Assembly: GCF_000255115.2 (NCBI RefSeq) | Contig: NC_018068.1 | Coordinates: 4,807,977 to 4,871,976, forward strand | Direction of reading: 5' to 3' | DNA length: 64,000 bases | Source: Desulfosporosinus acidiphilus SJ4 | GTDB taxonomy: Bacteria > Bacillota > Desulfitobacteriia > Desulfitobacteriales > Desulfitobacteriaceae | In this document: positions 6,874 to 15,849 of the stretch, in pieces | Position numbering within the stretch: the first letter of the stretch is position 1 | How the letters are laid out: each line of letters opens with the position of its first letter | Made by a program: the position numbers and the translations under genes | The notes under the pieces: model-generated | What the model was told of the DNA's origin: nothing | The model's database searches: none | What the model saw: only the letters and a program-made list of their open reading frames with translations

Positions 6874-9375
6874 TTACTTTTTTTCTGCCCCGCAGCACTT
6901 CTTATATTTTTTCCCGCTTCCACAAGGGCAGAGGTCATTCCTGCCAATCTGATCCCCTGTATGGACCGGTGCGCTTGGTTCTCCTTCATAGCGGTTTTCC
7001 GTGACATTGCGCGGCTGCTCTGGAGCCTCTTCTCGAACTTGTGGGGTTACTCTCAGAACATAGCGAATAATGTCGTCTTGAATAGAATCGATCATAGCCT
7101 GGAACATCTCAAATCCTTCTCGACGGAATTCAACCAAGGGATCCTTTTGACCATAGGCCCGCAGACCAATCCCTTCACGCAGCATATCCATAGCATCGAG
7201 GTGATCCATCCATTTGCTGTCCACGACTTGCAGCATAACGGCACGCTCGATTTCACGCATTAGATCTGCGCCGAACTCATCTTCGCGCTTTTGATAAAGT
7301 TCTGTGGCTTTATCCAGCAGGAGTTCTTCGATTTCTTCGCCGGAGAGATCAGCCAGTGTTTCGGGGTCCAAATGGTTTCCCGGCAGATAAAAGTTCTCAA
7401 CATAGTCGGCTAAACTCGCTAAATCCCATTCCTCAGGAAAAGGACTGTCCCCGCTAAACATAGCAATACTGTTTTTAACGGCTTTCTCCAGCATATCCGT
7501 TATGTTATCCTTAAGGTTTTCACCCATTAAAACAGCTCGCCGCTGCCCATATATGACCTCACGCTGCTGGTTCATGACATCATCATAATCAAGTACATGT
7601 TTCCGTATATCAAAGTTGCGGTTTTCGACGCGGCGCTGAGCAGACTCTATGGATCGGGAAATCATACGGGAAGCAATGGGTACGGAATCGTCCATCCCCA
7701 ATTTGTCCATAATGCCCATAATGTTTTCCGCGCCAAACATCCGCATCAAATCATCTTCTAAGGAAATAAAAAACTGAGTCGAACCGGGGTCCCCCTGACG
7801 TCCTGCCCGACCTCGCAATTGATTATCGATCCGGCGGGATTCATGTCTCTCTGTACCAATGATATGCAGTCCGCCGAGTTCGGCAACGCCCTCACCAAGA
7901 ATAATATCCGTTCCGCGGCCGGCCATATTCGTAGCAATGGTCACCATTCCAAGCTGCCCTGCTTGAGAAACAATCTGGGCTTCTTTTTCATGATATTTGG
8001 CATTCAGAACCTGGTGTGGGATTCCCCGCCTCTCCAGCATAGCACTGAGATGTTCGGATTTCTCTACCGAAACGGTTCCGACCAGAAGGGGCTGACCCTT
8101 TGAATGACGTTCAATGATGTCTTCTACTACGGCAAGAAACTTACCTTTTTCCGTGCGATAGATGACATCAGGCTCGTCCTTTCTGATAGCTGGCTTATTA
8201 GTAGGTATTTCTACCACATCGAGTTTGTATATTTTACGAAACTCCGGTTCTTCGGTCATGGCTGTTCCCGTCATACCGGCTAGCTTCTTGAACATCCTAA
8301 AGTAATTTTGGAAAGTGATGGTGGCTAATGTTTGGGATTCTTTTTCTACTTTCACGCCTTCTTTGGCCTCAATCGCTTGATGAAGCCCTTCACTATAACG
8401 ACGGCCAAACATCAACCGTCCGGTAAATTCATCAACAATAATAACTTCCCCGTCTTTAACCACATAATCGCGATCGCGTTTGAAAAGAGTATGGGCTTTT
8501 AAAGCCTGGTTAACATGATGTGCCAACTCTGTATGGATATCTTCATAGAGATTTTCTACGCCCAACATACTCTCTACTCGGCTTACCCCTTGTTCTGTCA
8601 GCGTAACAACATGCTCTTTTTCAATAACCTTGTAATCCTCTTCCGGCTTCAAACGGGGGATAACCATAGCCACTCTGAAATAGAGTTCTGTCGGCTTGTC
8701 CGCCTCACCGGAAATGATTAAGGGGGTTCTGGCTTCGTCAATCAGGATTGAGTCAACCTCGTCAACAATGGCATAATTTAAATCCCGCTGCACAAGACCA
8801 TCCGGACGTGTAACCATATTATCCCGCAGGTAGTCAAAACCGAACTCATTGTTAGTCCCATAGGTTATATCCGCACCATAGCTGCTGCGCCGCTCCTCAT
8901 AATTCAAACCATGAACAACAAGACCGACTGTTAAACCCAGAAAACGATGGATTTGACCCATCCACTCGCTGTCACGCCGGGCTAAGTAATCGTTAACTGT
9001 TACCACATGGACTCCCAGCCCTGTCAAGGCATTCAGATAGGACGGCAGGGTTGCAACAAGGGTTTTTCCTTCCCCAGTACGCATCTCTGCAATACGGCCA
9101 TCATGAAGAACCATTCCTCCAATAAGCTGTACGTCATAGTGTCTTTGACCGATAACCCTCCGGCTCGCCTCACGTACAACCGCAAAAGCTTCCGGCAGTA
9201 TGTTATCCAAACTTTCCCCTTTATCTAGGCGTTCTTTAAACTCAGTCGTCTTTCCTCGCAGTTCATCATCACTTAACGCCTCGATTTGCGGTTCAAGGCT
9301 ATTAATTACATCAACGCGTTTCTGATACTTCCTGATTTCCCGCGCATTATCATCAAACAAATTTAAAAGCCCCAT
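6874..9375 (-). CDS. secA: Preprotein translocase ATPase SecA
   Basis: SecA is the motor that pushes preproteins through SecYEG. The product is 833 residues from ATG at 9375. A GTG nine bases earlier lies inside the ribosome site GAAGGGTGG and is less likely. Walker A GEGKT is at about 101-105, the DEVD box lies in [16 protein letters not shown], and the helicase motif [11 protein letters not shown] is present. The C-terminus carries the zinc-binding SEC-C motif [14 protein letters not shown]. The length matches single-SecA Firmicutes. Neighbours hpf upstream and prfB downstream follow the Bacillus order. Confidence 0.98.
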   Translation of the reverse strand: MGLLNLFDDNAREIRKYQKRVDVINSLEPQIEALSDDELRGKTTEFKERLDKGESLDNILPEAFAVVREASRRVIGQRHYDVQLIGGMVLHDGRIAEMRTGEGKTLVATLPSYLNALTGLGVHVVTVNDYLARRDSEWMGQIHRFLGLTVGLVVHGLNYEERRSSYGADITYGTNNEFGFDYLRDNMVTRPDGLVQRDLNYAIVDEVDSILIDEARTPLIISGEADKPTELYFRVAMVIPRLKPEEDYKVIEKEHVVTLTEQGVSRVESMLGVENLYEDIHTELAHHVNQALKAHTLFKRDRDYVVKDGEVIIVDEFTGRLMFGRRYSEGLHQAIEAKEGVKVEKESQTLATITFQNYFRMFKKLAGMTGTAMTEEPEFRKIYKLDVVEIPTNKPAIRKDEPDVIYRTEKGKFLAVVEDIIERHSKGQPLLVGTVSVEKSEHLSAMLERRGIPHQVLNAKYHEKEAQIVSQAGQLGMVTIATNMAGRGTDIILGEGVAELGGLHIIGTERHESRRIDNQLRGRAGRQGDPGSTQFFISLEDDLMRMFGAENIMGIMDKLGMDDSVPIASRMISRSIESAQRRVENRNFDIRKHVLDYDDVMNQQREVIYGQRRAVLMGENLKDNITDMLEKAVKNSIAMFSGDSPFPEEWDLASLADYVENFYLPGNHLDPETLADLSGEEIEELLLDKATELYQKREDEFGADLMREIERAVMLQVVDSKWMDHLDAMDMLREGIGLRAYGQKDPLVEFRREGFEMFQAMIDSIQDDIIRYVLRVTPQVREEAPEQPRNVTENRYEGEPSAPVHTGDQIGRNDLCPCGSGKKYKKCCGAEKK

Positions 9376-9481
9376 GATATCCACCCTTCTTCAATCTTGC
9401 TTGTGTCTTCATAATTTTAACATTCCAGAGAACCCACTGCAACTGAAGCGGGCGATTTGTCAATGGGATAATTTTACTTCA

Positions 9482-9506
9482 CATTAAAAGGCCCGCTCAG
9501 CGGGCC
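9482..9506 (-). terminator. Terminator after hpf
   Basis: Read on the minus strand, a perfect GGCCCGCT/AGCGGGCC stem with a TG centre at 9490-9506 is followed by TTTTAAT. It separates hpf from secA, so the two are independent transcripts or secA has its own promoter in the 100 bp that follow. Confidence 0.8.
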
Positions 9507-9598
9507 TGCGCTTGGTAATTAACCTTATCACTTCATAAAAACTTTACGATGTTTCTCTTTGAACGTATGCTGATTTTACTTGAGGTCTCGATAAACTC

Positions 9599-10123
9599 CT
9601 AAAATTGGGGCTGAAGCAGACCATAGTCTCCACTGTTTCGCAGATAAACTACGTTCATCTCTTGAGTTTCAGAATTGGTAAATACGAAGAATGTGTGTCC
9701 GATCAGATTCATTTGCATAATAGCCTCTTCAACAGACATTGGCTTCACTGGGAATTTCTTTTGTCTTACAACTTCCTCCCGCGGCTCTTCGGTGGCTGTA
9801 GCAGGTTGCTCATGATCCTTCATAACTTTGGAACGCATACGTTTATTAATTCGCGTTCGGTATTTATCAATTTGACGTTCCAACTTTTCTACAACCATAT
9901 CGATTGACGAATACATATCCTCTGTTTCTTCTTCGCCGCGTAAAATTATCCCATGGATCGGTGCTGTTACCTCAACACGATGACGATCTCTCTCGACAAG
10001 CAAGGTAACTTGAACATCCATAAACTCGTCAGAAAATTTTTCAAGCTTTCCAACCCGTTTTGTGACATATTCTTTCAATGCGTCTGTTAGTTCAATATGT
10101 TTACCACGAATAATGATATTCAT
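9599..10123 (-). CDS. hpf: Ribosome hibernation promoting factor, long form
   Basis: Long HPF dimerises 70S ribosomes into inactive 100S particles in stationary phase. Residues 1-100 are the S30AE domain (MNIIIRGKHIELTDALKEYV at the start, KRVGKLEKF, and the KYRTRINKRMR basic end). A linker of about 20 residues follows, then the C-terminal dimerisation domain (VVRQKKFPVKPMSVEEAIMQM to the end). The 174-residue length is that of the long form. The start is ATG at 10123 with a GGGGGTT-type site. In Bacillus this gene (yvyD) is under SigB and SigH control; no such promoter was identified here. Confidence 0.96.
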   Translation of the reverse strand: MNIIIRGKHIELTDALKEYVTKRVGKLEKFSDEFMDVQVTLLVERDRHRVEVTAPIHGIILRGEEETEDMYSSIDMVVEKLERQIDKYRTRINKRMRSKVMKDHEQPATATEEPREEVVRQKKFPVKPMSVEEAIMQMNLIGHTFFVFTNSETQEMNVVYLRNSGDYGLLQPQF

Positions 10124-10221
10124 ATTTCAACCCCCTTATAGCTGATCTATATGTAACATTCCCGATTTCTCCGAAAAATCCTGCTGATTTACAACTTTAT
10201 TAAAGATATTTTTGTTTTAAC

Positions 10222-10254
10222 CTAAAGAGAGAATCGTTTTAAATAAAACGATTC
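10222..10254 (-). terminator. Terminator after the cold-shock gene
   Basis: GAATCGTTTT at 10231-10240 pairs with AAAACGATTC at 10245-10254. On the minus strand the stem is followed by TCTCTTT. It lies 26 bases past the stop codon of the cold-shock gene at 10281. Confidence 0.8.
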
Positions 10255-10280
10255 CTTCTCTAAACAGGTTAAAACCTCTC

Positions 10281-10478
10281 TTATCGAACCATTACGTTCG
10301 AGGCCTGTTCCCCCCGAGGGCCATGGACAATATCAAACTCCACATTTTGACCTTCTTCGAGAGTACGAAAGCCTTCCCCAACAACAGATTGAAAATGGAC
10401 AAAAACATCCTGACCATTCTCTTGTTCGATAAAACCGTAACCTTTCTGCTTGTTAAACCACTTGACTTTACCTAACAC
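10281..10478 (-). CDS. Cold-shock protein (CspA family)
   Basis: This is a single-stranded nucleic-acid-binding RNA chaperone. The true start is most likely GTG at 10478, with AAGGAGGGTG just upstream, giving a 65-residue protein. A longer frame to 10523 adds 15 residues unlike the family. RNP1 (KGYGFIEQ) and RNP2 (VFVHFQSV) are both present, as is the family start [10 protein letters not shown]. The gene stands alone between the hpf operon and the repeat block that starts near 10585, so its promoter must lie in about 100 bp just upstream. Confidence 0.95.
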   Translation of the reverse strand: MLGKVKWFNKQKGYGFIEQENGQDVFVHFQSVVGEGFRTLEEGQNVEFDIVHGPRGEQASNVMVR

Positions 10479-10584
10479 AAAAAATACACCCTCCTTGATT
10501 ATTATGGCTCTTTTTGGGGCCATGATACACTTACCTTTAGGAGGATACCCAAGTTTGGGGGAGTCTAAACGTCCGGGAACTTGT

Positions 10585-10985
10585 GGGACTTGTATGACAC
10601 ATCGTTCTGTCTTACGACGCAGAGCAAACTAACGTTCAAGCTCCTGGCTTTGGGGAGCGGGGTGCCCGCCATATGCGCCAGCAGGGTACTATGCCATCCT
10701 TGGCGTACCCTGCACTAGGCACATCCTGTGCCGTCGTCCCTGGCGCAATGGCGGCAGCGCACGTCCGAAGGCCATGGATGGCCGAGTGTCCCCGGAGCCA
10801 TGGATGGCGAGAGGGGACCTATGCGCAGCCCCGTATCTGGGGTCAGTCGCTTTCACGAAGTTTGCTGGGCTGCTTACGTAAAAGACGTCACGCTGTTGTC
10901 ATACTGCGTCCCAATCTTGGGTCCGGGGAACGAGGGGGGACGTAGATTGGGTGACGGCACATTTCATGTGCACACGTCTATTTTG
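10585..10985 (+). repeat. Palindrome-rich intergenic repeat, copy A
   Basis: Bases 10585-10911 are homologous to the reverse complement of 50716-50985, with long identical stretches (for example CTTACGAC, AGAGCAAACTA, GGGGAGCGGGGT, GGCGCAATGGCGGCAGCGCAC, CCCCGTATCTGGGGTC). Copy A holds about 57 extra bases near 10762-10826, including two direct copies of GCCATGGATGGC at 10771 and 10797. Strong hairpins occur: GCAGGGTAC with GTACCCTGC, and GGCACA-TCC-TGTGCC. Past 10911 a further CCCAATC/GATTGGG inverted repeat and a GGCACA hairpin continue to about 10985. Open frames inside are not shared in a coding sense with copy B and are judged non-coding. Confidence 0.85.
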
Positions 10986-11011
10986 GGAGTAGGGGCCTTC
11001 GCAGCCATAAA

Positions 11012-11384
11012 AAAACATCAATGTAAGAAGCGCTGTCTTCCACATGCTCAGCGATGCAGCAGCATCAGGTGGGGTTATTATCGGGGGCATTATAATAATC
11101 TTTACTAAATGGTATATCATTGACCCTATTCTTAGTATTTTGATTGCTCTGTTAATCGCAGTTGGAGCATGGAGAATTATTAAGCAAACAGTAAATTTTT
11201 CATTTAATGGAAGGGACTCCCTCTGGAATCGAAATAGAGGGAATGCAGAATCTACTCAGAGCTATTGAACAAAATTGGCTCATCTTGGTATAGGACACGT
11301 TACAATTAAACCAGAAGATAAGACTAACCCTTGTGATAGGGCAGTTTTTTGCGGAAATGATTATGCTCAGTGTCATAAACATTA
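11012..11384 (+). pseudogene. Decayed cation diffusion facilitator (CDF) transporter fragment
   Basis: Three successive frames give pieces of one CDF protein. The first reads KNINVRSAVFHMLSDAAASG, the hallmark NLNVRxAFLHVLGDALGS segment, and two hydrophobic helices (IIGGIIIIFTKWY, IDPILSILIALLIAVGAWRIIKQTVN). After a shift near 11207 comes MEGTPSGIEIEGMQNLLRAIEQ. After another shift near 11275 comes HLGIGHVTIKPEDKT with a Cys/His-rich tail (CDRAVFCGNDYAQCHKH) ending at a TAG. Upstream, the frame is closed by a stop in an A-run, and the N-terminal half is missing. The intact gene would have exported zinc, cadmium or cobalt. The remnant directly follows repeat copy A. Confidence 0.85.
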
Positions 11385-11445
11385 GAGGCCAGTCCCAAAG
11401 ACAAATACTTCTTTAGCTTTAGGCTCTGCTAATGTAATTTATTCA

Positions 11446-11479
11446 TATTAAAAGAACCGCCAACAAGCGGTTCTTTTGC
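11446..11479. terminator. Bidirectional terminator
   Basis: AAAAGAACCGC at 11450-11460 and GCGGTTCTTTT at 11467-11477 form a perfect 11-bp stem with a CAACAA loop. T-runs occur on both sides. It lies between the CDF remnant and the end of the amino-acid ABC ATPase gene at 11603 and could serve both. Confidence 0.85.
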
Positions 11480-11602
11480 ACTACAAATTTTCAGTACCAT
11501 TGCATTATTCTTCTGCATAAAAATATTTAATACATATCTTTACGTTTTTAAGCCTCTGAACGGAGCGCCTCGGGTATATGCCTAAACACGCATAAAATCA
11601 TT

Positions 11603-12322
11603 TTATAGGATTTTACTTAAAAATGACTGGGTTCTTGGATTTTTAGGATTTGAGAATACCTCGTTAGGTTCTCCCTCTTCCATAATAATCCCCTCGTCCA
11701 TGAAAATGACTCGATCTCCAACTTCACGGGCAAAACCCATCTCATGGGTTACGGCCACCATGGTCATGCCTTCACGAGCCAGGTCTTTCATAACTGCGAG
11801 CACTTCTCCCACCATTTCCGGGTCTAAGGCTGATGTTGTCTCGTCAAAGAGCATGACTTTCGGTCTCATGGCTAAAGCCCTGGCGATGGCAACCCGTTGC
11901 TGCTGTCCGCCTGAGAGACGGTCCGGATATTCATTGGCTTTATCGGAAAGTCCAACTTTAGCCAGAAGCTCCATGGCAATTTTTTCTGCCTCAGCTTTAT
12001 CCATATTTCGTACAATTACAGGGGCCAAGGTAATATTTTGGATCGCTGTCATATGGGGAAACAAGTTAAATCGCTGAAAGACCATTCCTACTTCACGGCG
12101 AATTGCATTGACATTTACCTCGGAATTCAGCGGTATGCCATCGATAATGATTTCCCCTTTTGTAGGTTCCTCTAACTTATTAAGGCAGCGCAAAAAGGTG
12201 CTCTTCCCGGAACCGCTTGGCCCGATGACTACGACAACCTCTTTTTCGCGAATGTGACAGTCTATTCCTTTAAGGACTTCCAGCTTCCCATAGGATTTAT
12301 GCAGGTTCTTAACGTAAATCAT
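11603..12322 (-). CDS. Polar amino acid ABC transporter ATP-binding protein
   Basis: This is the cytoplasmic ATPase of an importer of the GlnQ/ArtM/HisP group. The 239 residues contain Walker [10 protein letters not shown] near 32-40, signature LSGGQQQR, and a Walker B region [12 protein letters not shown]. In most relatives the Walker B end reads DEPTSALDP, so Thr replaces Pro here; the catalytic Glu is kept. It overlaps the permease gene by 14 bp. The predicted ArgR site upstream of the binding-protein gene points to arginine or a related cationic amino acid as substrate, by inference. Confidence 0.94.
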   Translation of the reverse strand: MIYVKNLHKSYGKLEVLKGIDCHIREKEVVVVIGPSGSGKSTFLRCLNKLEEPTKGEIIIDGIPLNSEVNVNAIRREVGMVFQRFNLFPHMTAIQNITLAPVIVRNMDKAEAEKIAMELLAKVGLSDKANEYPDRLSGGQQQRVAIARALAMRPKVMLFDETTSALDPEMVGEVLAVMKDLAREGMTMVAVTHEMGFAREVGDRVIFMDEGIIMEEGEPNEVFSNPKNPRTQSFLSKIL

Positions 12323-12986
12323 TCTTGCCTAACCTCCTCTCCATATACGCAACCCATTGAGAAATTAACTGAGTCATCACAAGATAGTACAATGCAGCTG
12401 CTATATACATGGGGATCGGTTGGAACGTACGTCCTGCAATAATCTTTGAACTATAAAAAAGTTCTTCAATCGCAATAATTGATAATAAGGACGAATCTTT
12501 CAATAAGGCAATGAACTCATTTCCTAAAGGTGGGATGACACGTTTGAATGCTTGCGGAAGGATAACATGACGCATGGACTGAGAGTGGGTCATACCTAAA
12601 GAACGTGCAGCCTCGGTTTGTCCCCGGTCAATGGATTGAATTCCGGCCCTAAAAATCTCCGCAATATATGCCCCTGAATTAAGCCCCATGGCGACAATAC
12701 CCGCTATATATTGATAGTTGTCAGGGAGTTCCTGCCAGTGGAGAAGTTTAGGAATTAAAAAATAAACTAAAAAGATTTGGACCAACAAAGGGGTCCCTCG
12801 AAAGAAATCTATGTAAGCGATGGCAGCCCCTCGCAGAATTTTCGCACTAGACAACCGTCCCAAAGCCATAATTAATCCAATGACAACCCCGATGGCAACG
12901 GCCCCGGCTGTTAATTCCAGTGTGAGCAGAGCTGCACGATTTAACACAGGGATGCTCTCAATCGCCGCATTCCAGTTCAATCCCAC
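12309..12986 (-). CDS. Polar amino acid ABC transporter permease
   Basis: This is a membrane subunit of the HisM/GlnP type with 225 residues and about five transmembrane segments. The EAA loop that contacts the ATPase is clear: [22 protein letters not shown]. The N-terminal helix region [21 protein letters not shown] and the [16 protein letters not shown] segment are family hallmarks. It is the second gene of the transport operon, 338 bp after the binding-protein gene, with a hairpin in that gap. Confidence 0.94.
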   Translation of the reverse strand: MGLNWNAAIESIPVLNRAALLTLELTAGAVAIGVVIGLIMALGRLSSAKILRGAAIAYIDFFRGTPLLVQIFLVYFLIPKLLHWQELPDNYQYIAGIVAMGLNSGAYIAEIFRAGIQSIDRGQTEAARSLGMTHSQSMRHVILPQAFKRVIPPLGNEFIALLKDSSLLSIIAIEELFYSSKIIAGRTFQPIPMYIAAALYYLVMTQLISQWVAYMERRLGKNDLR

Positions 12987-13120
12987 GAAAAATCCTCCTT
13001 AATTTTATTTTAATATAGTGAGCGCAAATCAGATAACTGATAGTTTTTTATGATTTCCGCAATCGCTGTCTAAAATTATACCTATTAGCTTAAATTTATA
13101 CAAGCAAAAATAGGCACTTA

Positions 13121-13156
13121 TACAATGAATACAATTTACACAATTTATACAATTTA
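13121..13156. repeat. Short tandem repeat, four copies of a 9-mer
   Basis: TACAATGAA, TACAATTTA, CACAATTTA and TACAATTTA follow one another without gaps. It lies in the 338-bp gap between the binding-protein and permease genes. The rest of this gap is AT-rich and holds one hairpin at 13203-13227; I see no gene in it. Confidence 0.8.
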
Positions 13157-13196
13157 TACTGGTTAAATAGGGTTTTAAAGAAAGGTTACTTTCAAT

Positions 13197-13227
13197 TCAA
13201 AAGAGAAGGCACTTAATATACCTTCTC
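13197..13227 (-). terminator. Intra-operon hairpin after the binding-protein gene
   Basis: GAGAAGG at 13203-13209 pairs with CCTTCTC at 13221-13227. On the minus strand it is followed by TTTTGAATT. Such partial terminators often lower expression of permease and ATPase relative to the binding protein. Confidence 0.6.
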
Positions 13228-13324
13228 CTTTGTGAACACTTAATTTTCGAAGATGTCCTTTAGGTAAAGTTTCTTCTTGAATTATCAAGAATCAAATCCA
13301 CAATTTAATTAAACTTAATAAAAT

Positions 13325-14134
13325 CTAGAATTTCGGAGCATCTTTCTTAAACCATTTTTTATAGATCTCATTGTAAGTACCATTATCCATCAGCTTCTTC
13401 AAGGAAGCATTGACTTTGTCAGCTAATTCTTTATCTCCCAGTTTCATAGCAATTCCATAATACTCTGGGTCAACATTGGCCGGAACTGATTCAATTTGAG
13501 CCGTTGGATTTTGGGCTTGGAACCAGAGAACAACCGGTGAATCTGCAACAACAGCGTCTACCCCGCCATTGAGCAAGTCATTAAGAGCATCCGGAGTCGT
13601 ATCATATTTCTTAGGGGTAATTCCTTTTGCTTCACAATCAAATTGGCCAGTTGTATTGAGCTGAACCCCTACTCTTTTCCCTTTTAGATCTTCAAGAGTT
13701 TTAAAGTTGGATCCTTTTTTCATAGCAATATACTGCATAGATTTAAAGTACTTGTCACTAAAGGTTACGCTCTTCGCGCGATCAGGGGTAATTGTCATTG
13801 CAGAAATGACGGCATTGTACTTGCCTGCTTGCAGAGCTGTGATCAAACCATCAAAGTTACATGTTTCAATGTTAACTTTATATCCGATATCTTTCCCAAT
13901 AGCTTGAATAAGTTCCATATCAAATCCCGTTGGTTTTTGTTTGTCATCCATAAATTCAAACGGTGCATAGGTAATATCAGAACCGACTTTCAGAACCTTC
14001 TCAGCCGCGGGTGCAGGAGCTGAAGTTGACGAAGATGTTGCTGAAGATGTACTTGTGCTGCCACATCCTGCAAGAGCAAATAAACTTAGACTAAGTAATC
14101 CTGCCAAAATCACACGAAACTTTGGTTTAAACAT
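13325..14134 (-). CDS. Amino acid ABC transporter substrate-binding lipoprotein
   Basis: This extracellular binding protein of family 3 is anchored by a lipid. The signal peptide covers residues 1-23 with a lipobox LAGC and Cys24 as the modified residue. A Ser/Thr/Ala-rich linker runs to about residue 45. The mature part begins LKVGSDITYAPFEFMDDKQKPTGFDMELIQAIG, the SBP_bac_3 signature, and ends with YNEIYKKWFKKDAPKF. The 269-residue length is normal. It is the first gene of the importer operon. A promoter with an ArgR-like box lies 87-115 bp upstream, which suggests arginine or lysine/ornithine as ligand, though specificity is not readable from sequence. Confidence 0.95.
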   Translation of the reverse strand: MFKPKFRVILAGLLSLSLFALAGCGSTSTSSATSSSTSAPAPAAEKVLKVGSDITYAPFEFMDDKQKPTGFDMELIQAIGKDIGYKVNIETCNFDGLITALQAGKYNAVISAMTITPDRAKSVTFSDKYFKSMQYIAMKKGSNFKTLEDLKGKRVGVQLNTTGQFDCEAKGITPKKYDTTPDALNDLLNGGVDAVVADSPVVLWFQAQNPTAQIESVPANVDPEYYGIAMKLGDKELADKVNASLKKLMDNGTYNEIYKKWFKKDAPKF

Positions 14135-14220
14135 TTTAGTTCCTCCCTTTTTAACGTACTGTCCTTGAATAAATATCCTAAGCTAGGTAATCATCCAGGC
14201 AGCTTATCCTTGTGGTTACA

Positions 14221-14249
14221 ATTATACATATACATGCATATTTATTCAA
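14221..14249 (-). promoter_or_regulatory. SigA promoter with overlapping ArgR box
   Basis: On the minus strand TTGAAT (14249-14244) and TATAAT (14226-14221) stand 17 bp apart. The sequence TGAATAAATATGCA at 14248-14235 overlaps the -35 box and matches the Gram-positive ARG box (TGAAT-N4-ATTCA) at nine of ten arm positions. ArgR/AhrC bound here would block polymerase when arginine is abundant. The promoter is well supported; the regulator is inferred. Confidence 0.7.
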
Positions 14250-14525
14250 TACCTATTTTTTTCCTTTCTCAGATCATTTTATTATGTTTTCTGTCCCCTA
14301 ATGTATATAATTAATAAAATTTTTCCAACTAATCTATAACATTTCTATAACTCTCGAGTTACACCTATTGTTGTCCCATAGTTAATGAAATGTATTTTCA
14401 AACTATATTACAATTTAACATATTTTGATAATAATATATTAAGCCCTTCACTACACTTCTAAATGTCGGGAAATTGCATCTGGAACTTACGGAAATAATT
14501 CAGAATTATAAGATATACCTTAAAG

Positions 14526-14600
14526 TTACACACAACCAACTGTGGATAATGTGGATAAGTGTCAAAAAGGCACTTTTTCTCATGAGAAACTTGTGGGTAA
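14526..14600 (-). other. DnaA-box cluster
   Basis: Two perfect DnaA boxes TTATCCACA lie end to end on the minus strand (14558-14550 and 14549-14541). A third, TTACCCACA with one mismatch, is at 14600-14592 in the same orientation. A weaker TTACACACA is on the plus strand at 14526. No dnaA or dnaN is near, so this is not an obvious oriC. It could titrate DnaA or regulate a neighbour. The rest of 14135-14731 is AT-rich with the importer promoter and a terminator; no gene was found. Confidence 0.65.
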
Positions 14601-14658
14601 CTTTGTCGATTCGTTAAAAATCTTATCCGACCGAAATTGCGCACATTCTGCCAGCTAA

Positions 14659-14698
14659 AATAAGAAAAAGCATTGGGCGACATGGTCAACCAATGCTT
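14659..14698 (-). terminator. Terminator after the zinc-ribbon gene
   Basis: AAGCATTGG at 14668-14676 pairs with CCAATGCTT at 14690-14698. On the minus strand the stem runs into TTTTTCTTATTTT, a good U-tract. It lies 34 bp beyond the stop codon at 14732. Confidence 0.85.
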
Positions 14699-14731
14699 GT
14701 AATCTCTTAATTAATTACTAAAGGCTTTAAA

Positions 14732-15034
14732 TTAATATTGTTCGCGAGCAGGACGATGATGTTGATAGCACTCGCGGCAATATACCGGGCGATCGGATGT
14801 CGGTTGGAAAGGTACTTGTGTTTCCACTCCGCAATCCGCACAAACTACAGTAAACATTTCACGTGATCTGCCCTCTTGTGCATTACGGCTTGCTTTACGA
14901 GCGTTACGGCATTCGCGGCAACGTTGTGGTTCATTTTCGAACCCTTTTTCAGCGTAGAATTCTTGTTCTCCGGCGGTAAAAATGAAAGTTGCTCCGCAGT
15001 CCTTACATACTAGTTCTTTGTCTTCAAAGGCCAT
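14732..15034 (-). CDS. Zinc-ribbon protein (zf-trcl type)
   Basis: This is a 100-residue protein with four CxxC pairs at Cys10/13, 39/42, 65/68 and 86/89, enough to bind two zinc ions. The N-terminal half, beginning MAFEDKELVCKDCGATFIFTAGEQ, matches the probable zinc-binding domain found in many anaerobic bacteria. I chose ATG at 15034 because GTAAGGGG lies just upstream and the family starts here; the longer frame would run into comFC. The function is unknown. It follows comFC with a gap of 64 bp. Confidence 0.88.
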   Translation of the reverse strand: MAFEDKELVCKDCGATFIFTAGEQEFYAEKGFENEPQRCRECRNARKASRNAQEGRSREMFTVVCADCGVETQVPFQPTSDRPVYCRECYQHHRPAREQY

Positions 15035-15098
15035 GAAAGATATTCCCCTTACGTAAAAAAATGTAACAGGCTCTGCCCATCCATCTGTTATTATAACT

Positions 15099-15839
15099 CT
15101 AAACAAACTCGGGCACAAGTATTTTTTCTATCCCGGCCGCTAGACATAAGCCATAGACCGTGCTTACACCGCCTTCAAGCAGAACTTCTGCAACTGCATC
15201 AAGCGTTGTTCCCGTAGTTGTGACATCATCGACTAACCACACGCTGCGCCCCTGAAAACGCTCCGGTTCCTGTAACACAAAAGCATCCTTGACATTGATC
15301 AGCCGTTCTTGACGGGAGAGAGAAACTTGAGGCGGAGTCGGTTTAATCCTGGTCACCCCTTGAAAAATTGGCAGCCCCAGTTCCCAATGTAATTGTGATA
15401 CGATGACCTCGGCCTGATTAAATCCCCGCTCTGCTAAACGCGCCGGATGCATCGGGACGGCTAAAATCCCGTCTGCAGGTGGGAGCCAATGAATAGCCCA
15501 GTCTGCAAACGGTGGACCAATTTTGGCGATACGCATAGGGTTTGCTCCAAATTTTGCATCTAATATCAATTCTTTGAGATAACCACTATAATGACCCCAA
15601 GCAATCACCCGTTTAAGGTGCTTGGGACCTCTTCCTTCTTGGCAGTCCAAACAAAGTGTCTTTTCCCTGGCAATCAATTTACCGCATCTCAAGCATCGTC
15701 CTAATTCCGGATGCAGATGGTCTCGGGTACAGCTTTCACAAATTGGAGCACCATTCCCTCCACAGAGTACACATCCGGTTTCCTCCGAGTACCATATGGC
15801 TTGAATAAGTTTTAATCCTTGTTCGAAAAACCTTTTCAT
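15099..15839 (-). CDS. comFC: ComF family protein (ComFC-like phosphoribosyltransferase)
   Basis: This is a competence-associated protein of the phosphoribosyltransferase fold. In other species it helps single-stranded DNA handling during natural transformation. Residues 22-65 carry cysteine pairs (CVLCGGNGAPICESC, CLRCGKL, CLDC) forming an N-terminal zinc module. The PRPP-type loop is VWLVDDVTTTGTT near residue 205. It is 246 residues long, as usual. It lies 10 bp downstream of comFA; comFB, found between them in Bacillus, is absent. Confidence 0.92.
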   Translation of the reverse strand: MKRFFEQGLKLIQAIWYSEETGCVLCGGNGAPICESCTRDHLHPELGRCLRCGKLIAREKTLCLDCQEGRGPKHLKRVIAWGHYSGYLKELILDAKFGANPMRIAKIGPPFADWAIHWLPPADGILAVPMHPARLAERGFNQAEVIVSQLHWELGLPIFQGVTRIKPTPPQVSLSRQERLINVKDAFVLQEPERFQGRSVWLVDDVTTTGTTLDAVAEVLLEGGVSTVYGLCLAAGIEKILVPEFV

Positions 15840-15849
15840 AAAGTCTCCC

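Noticed and set aside
10673-11108. Overlapping open frames (90 and 126 residues) in repeat copy A
   Set aside because: They have no recognisable domain, differ in frame from anything in copy B, and are shaped by hairpin repeats rather than codon use.
14459-14689. Minus-strand 76-residue frame
   Set aside because: It spans the zinc-ribbon gene terminator and the DnaA boxes, has no ribosome site and no family likeness.
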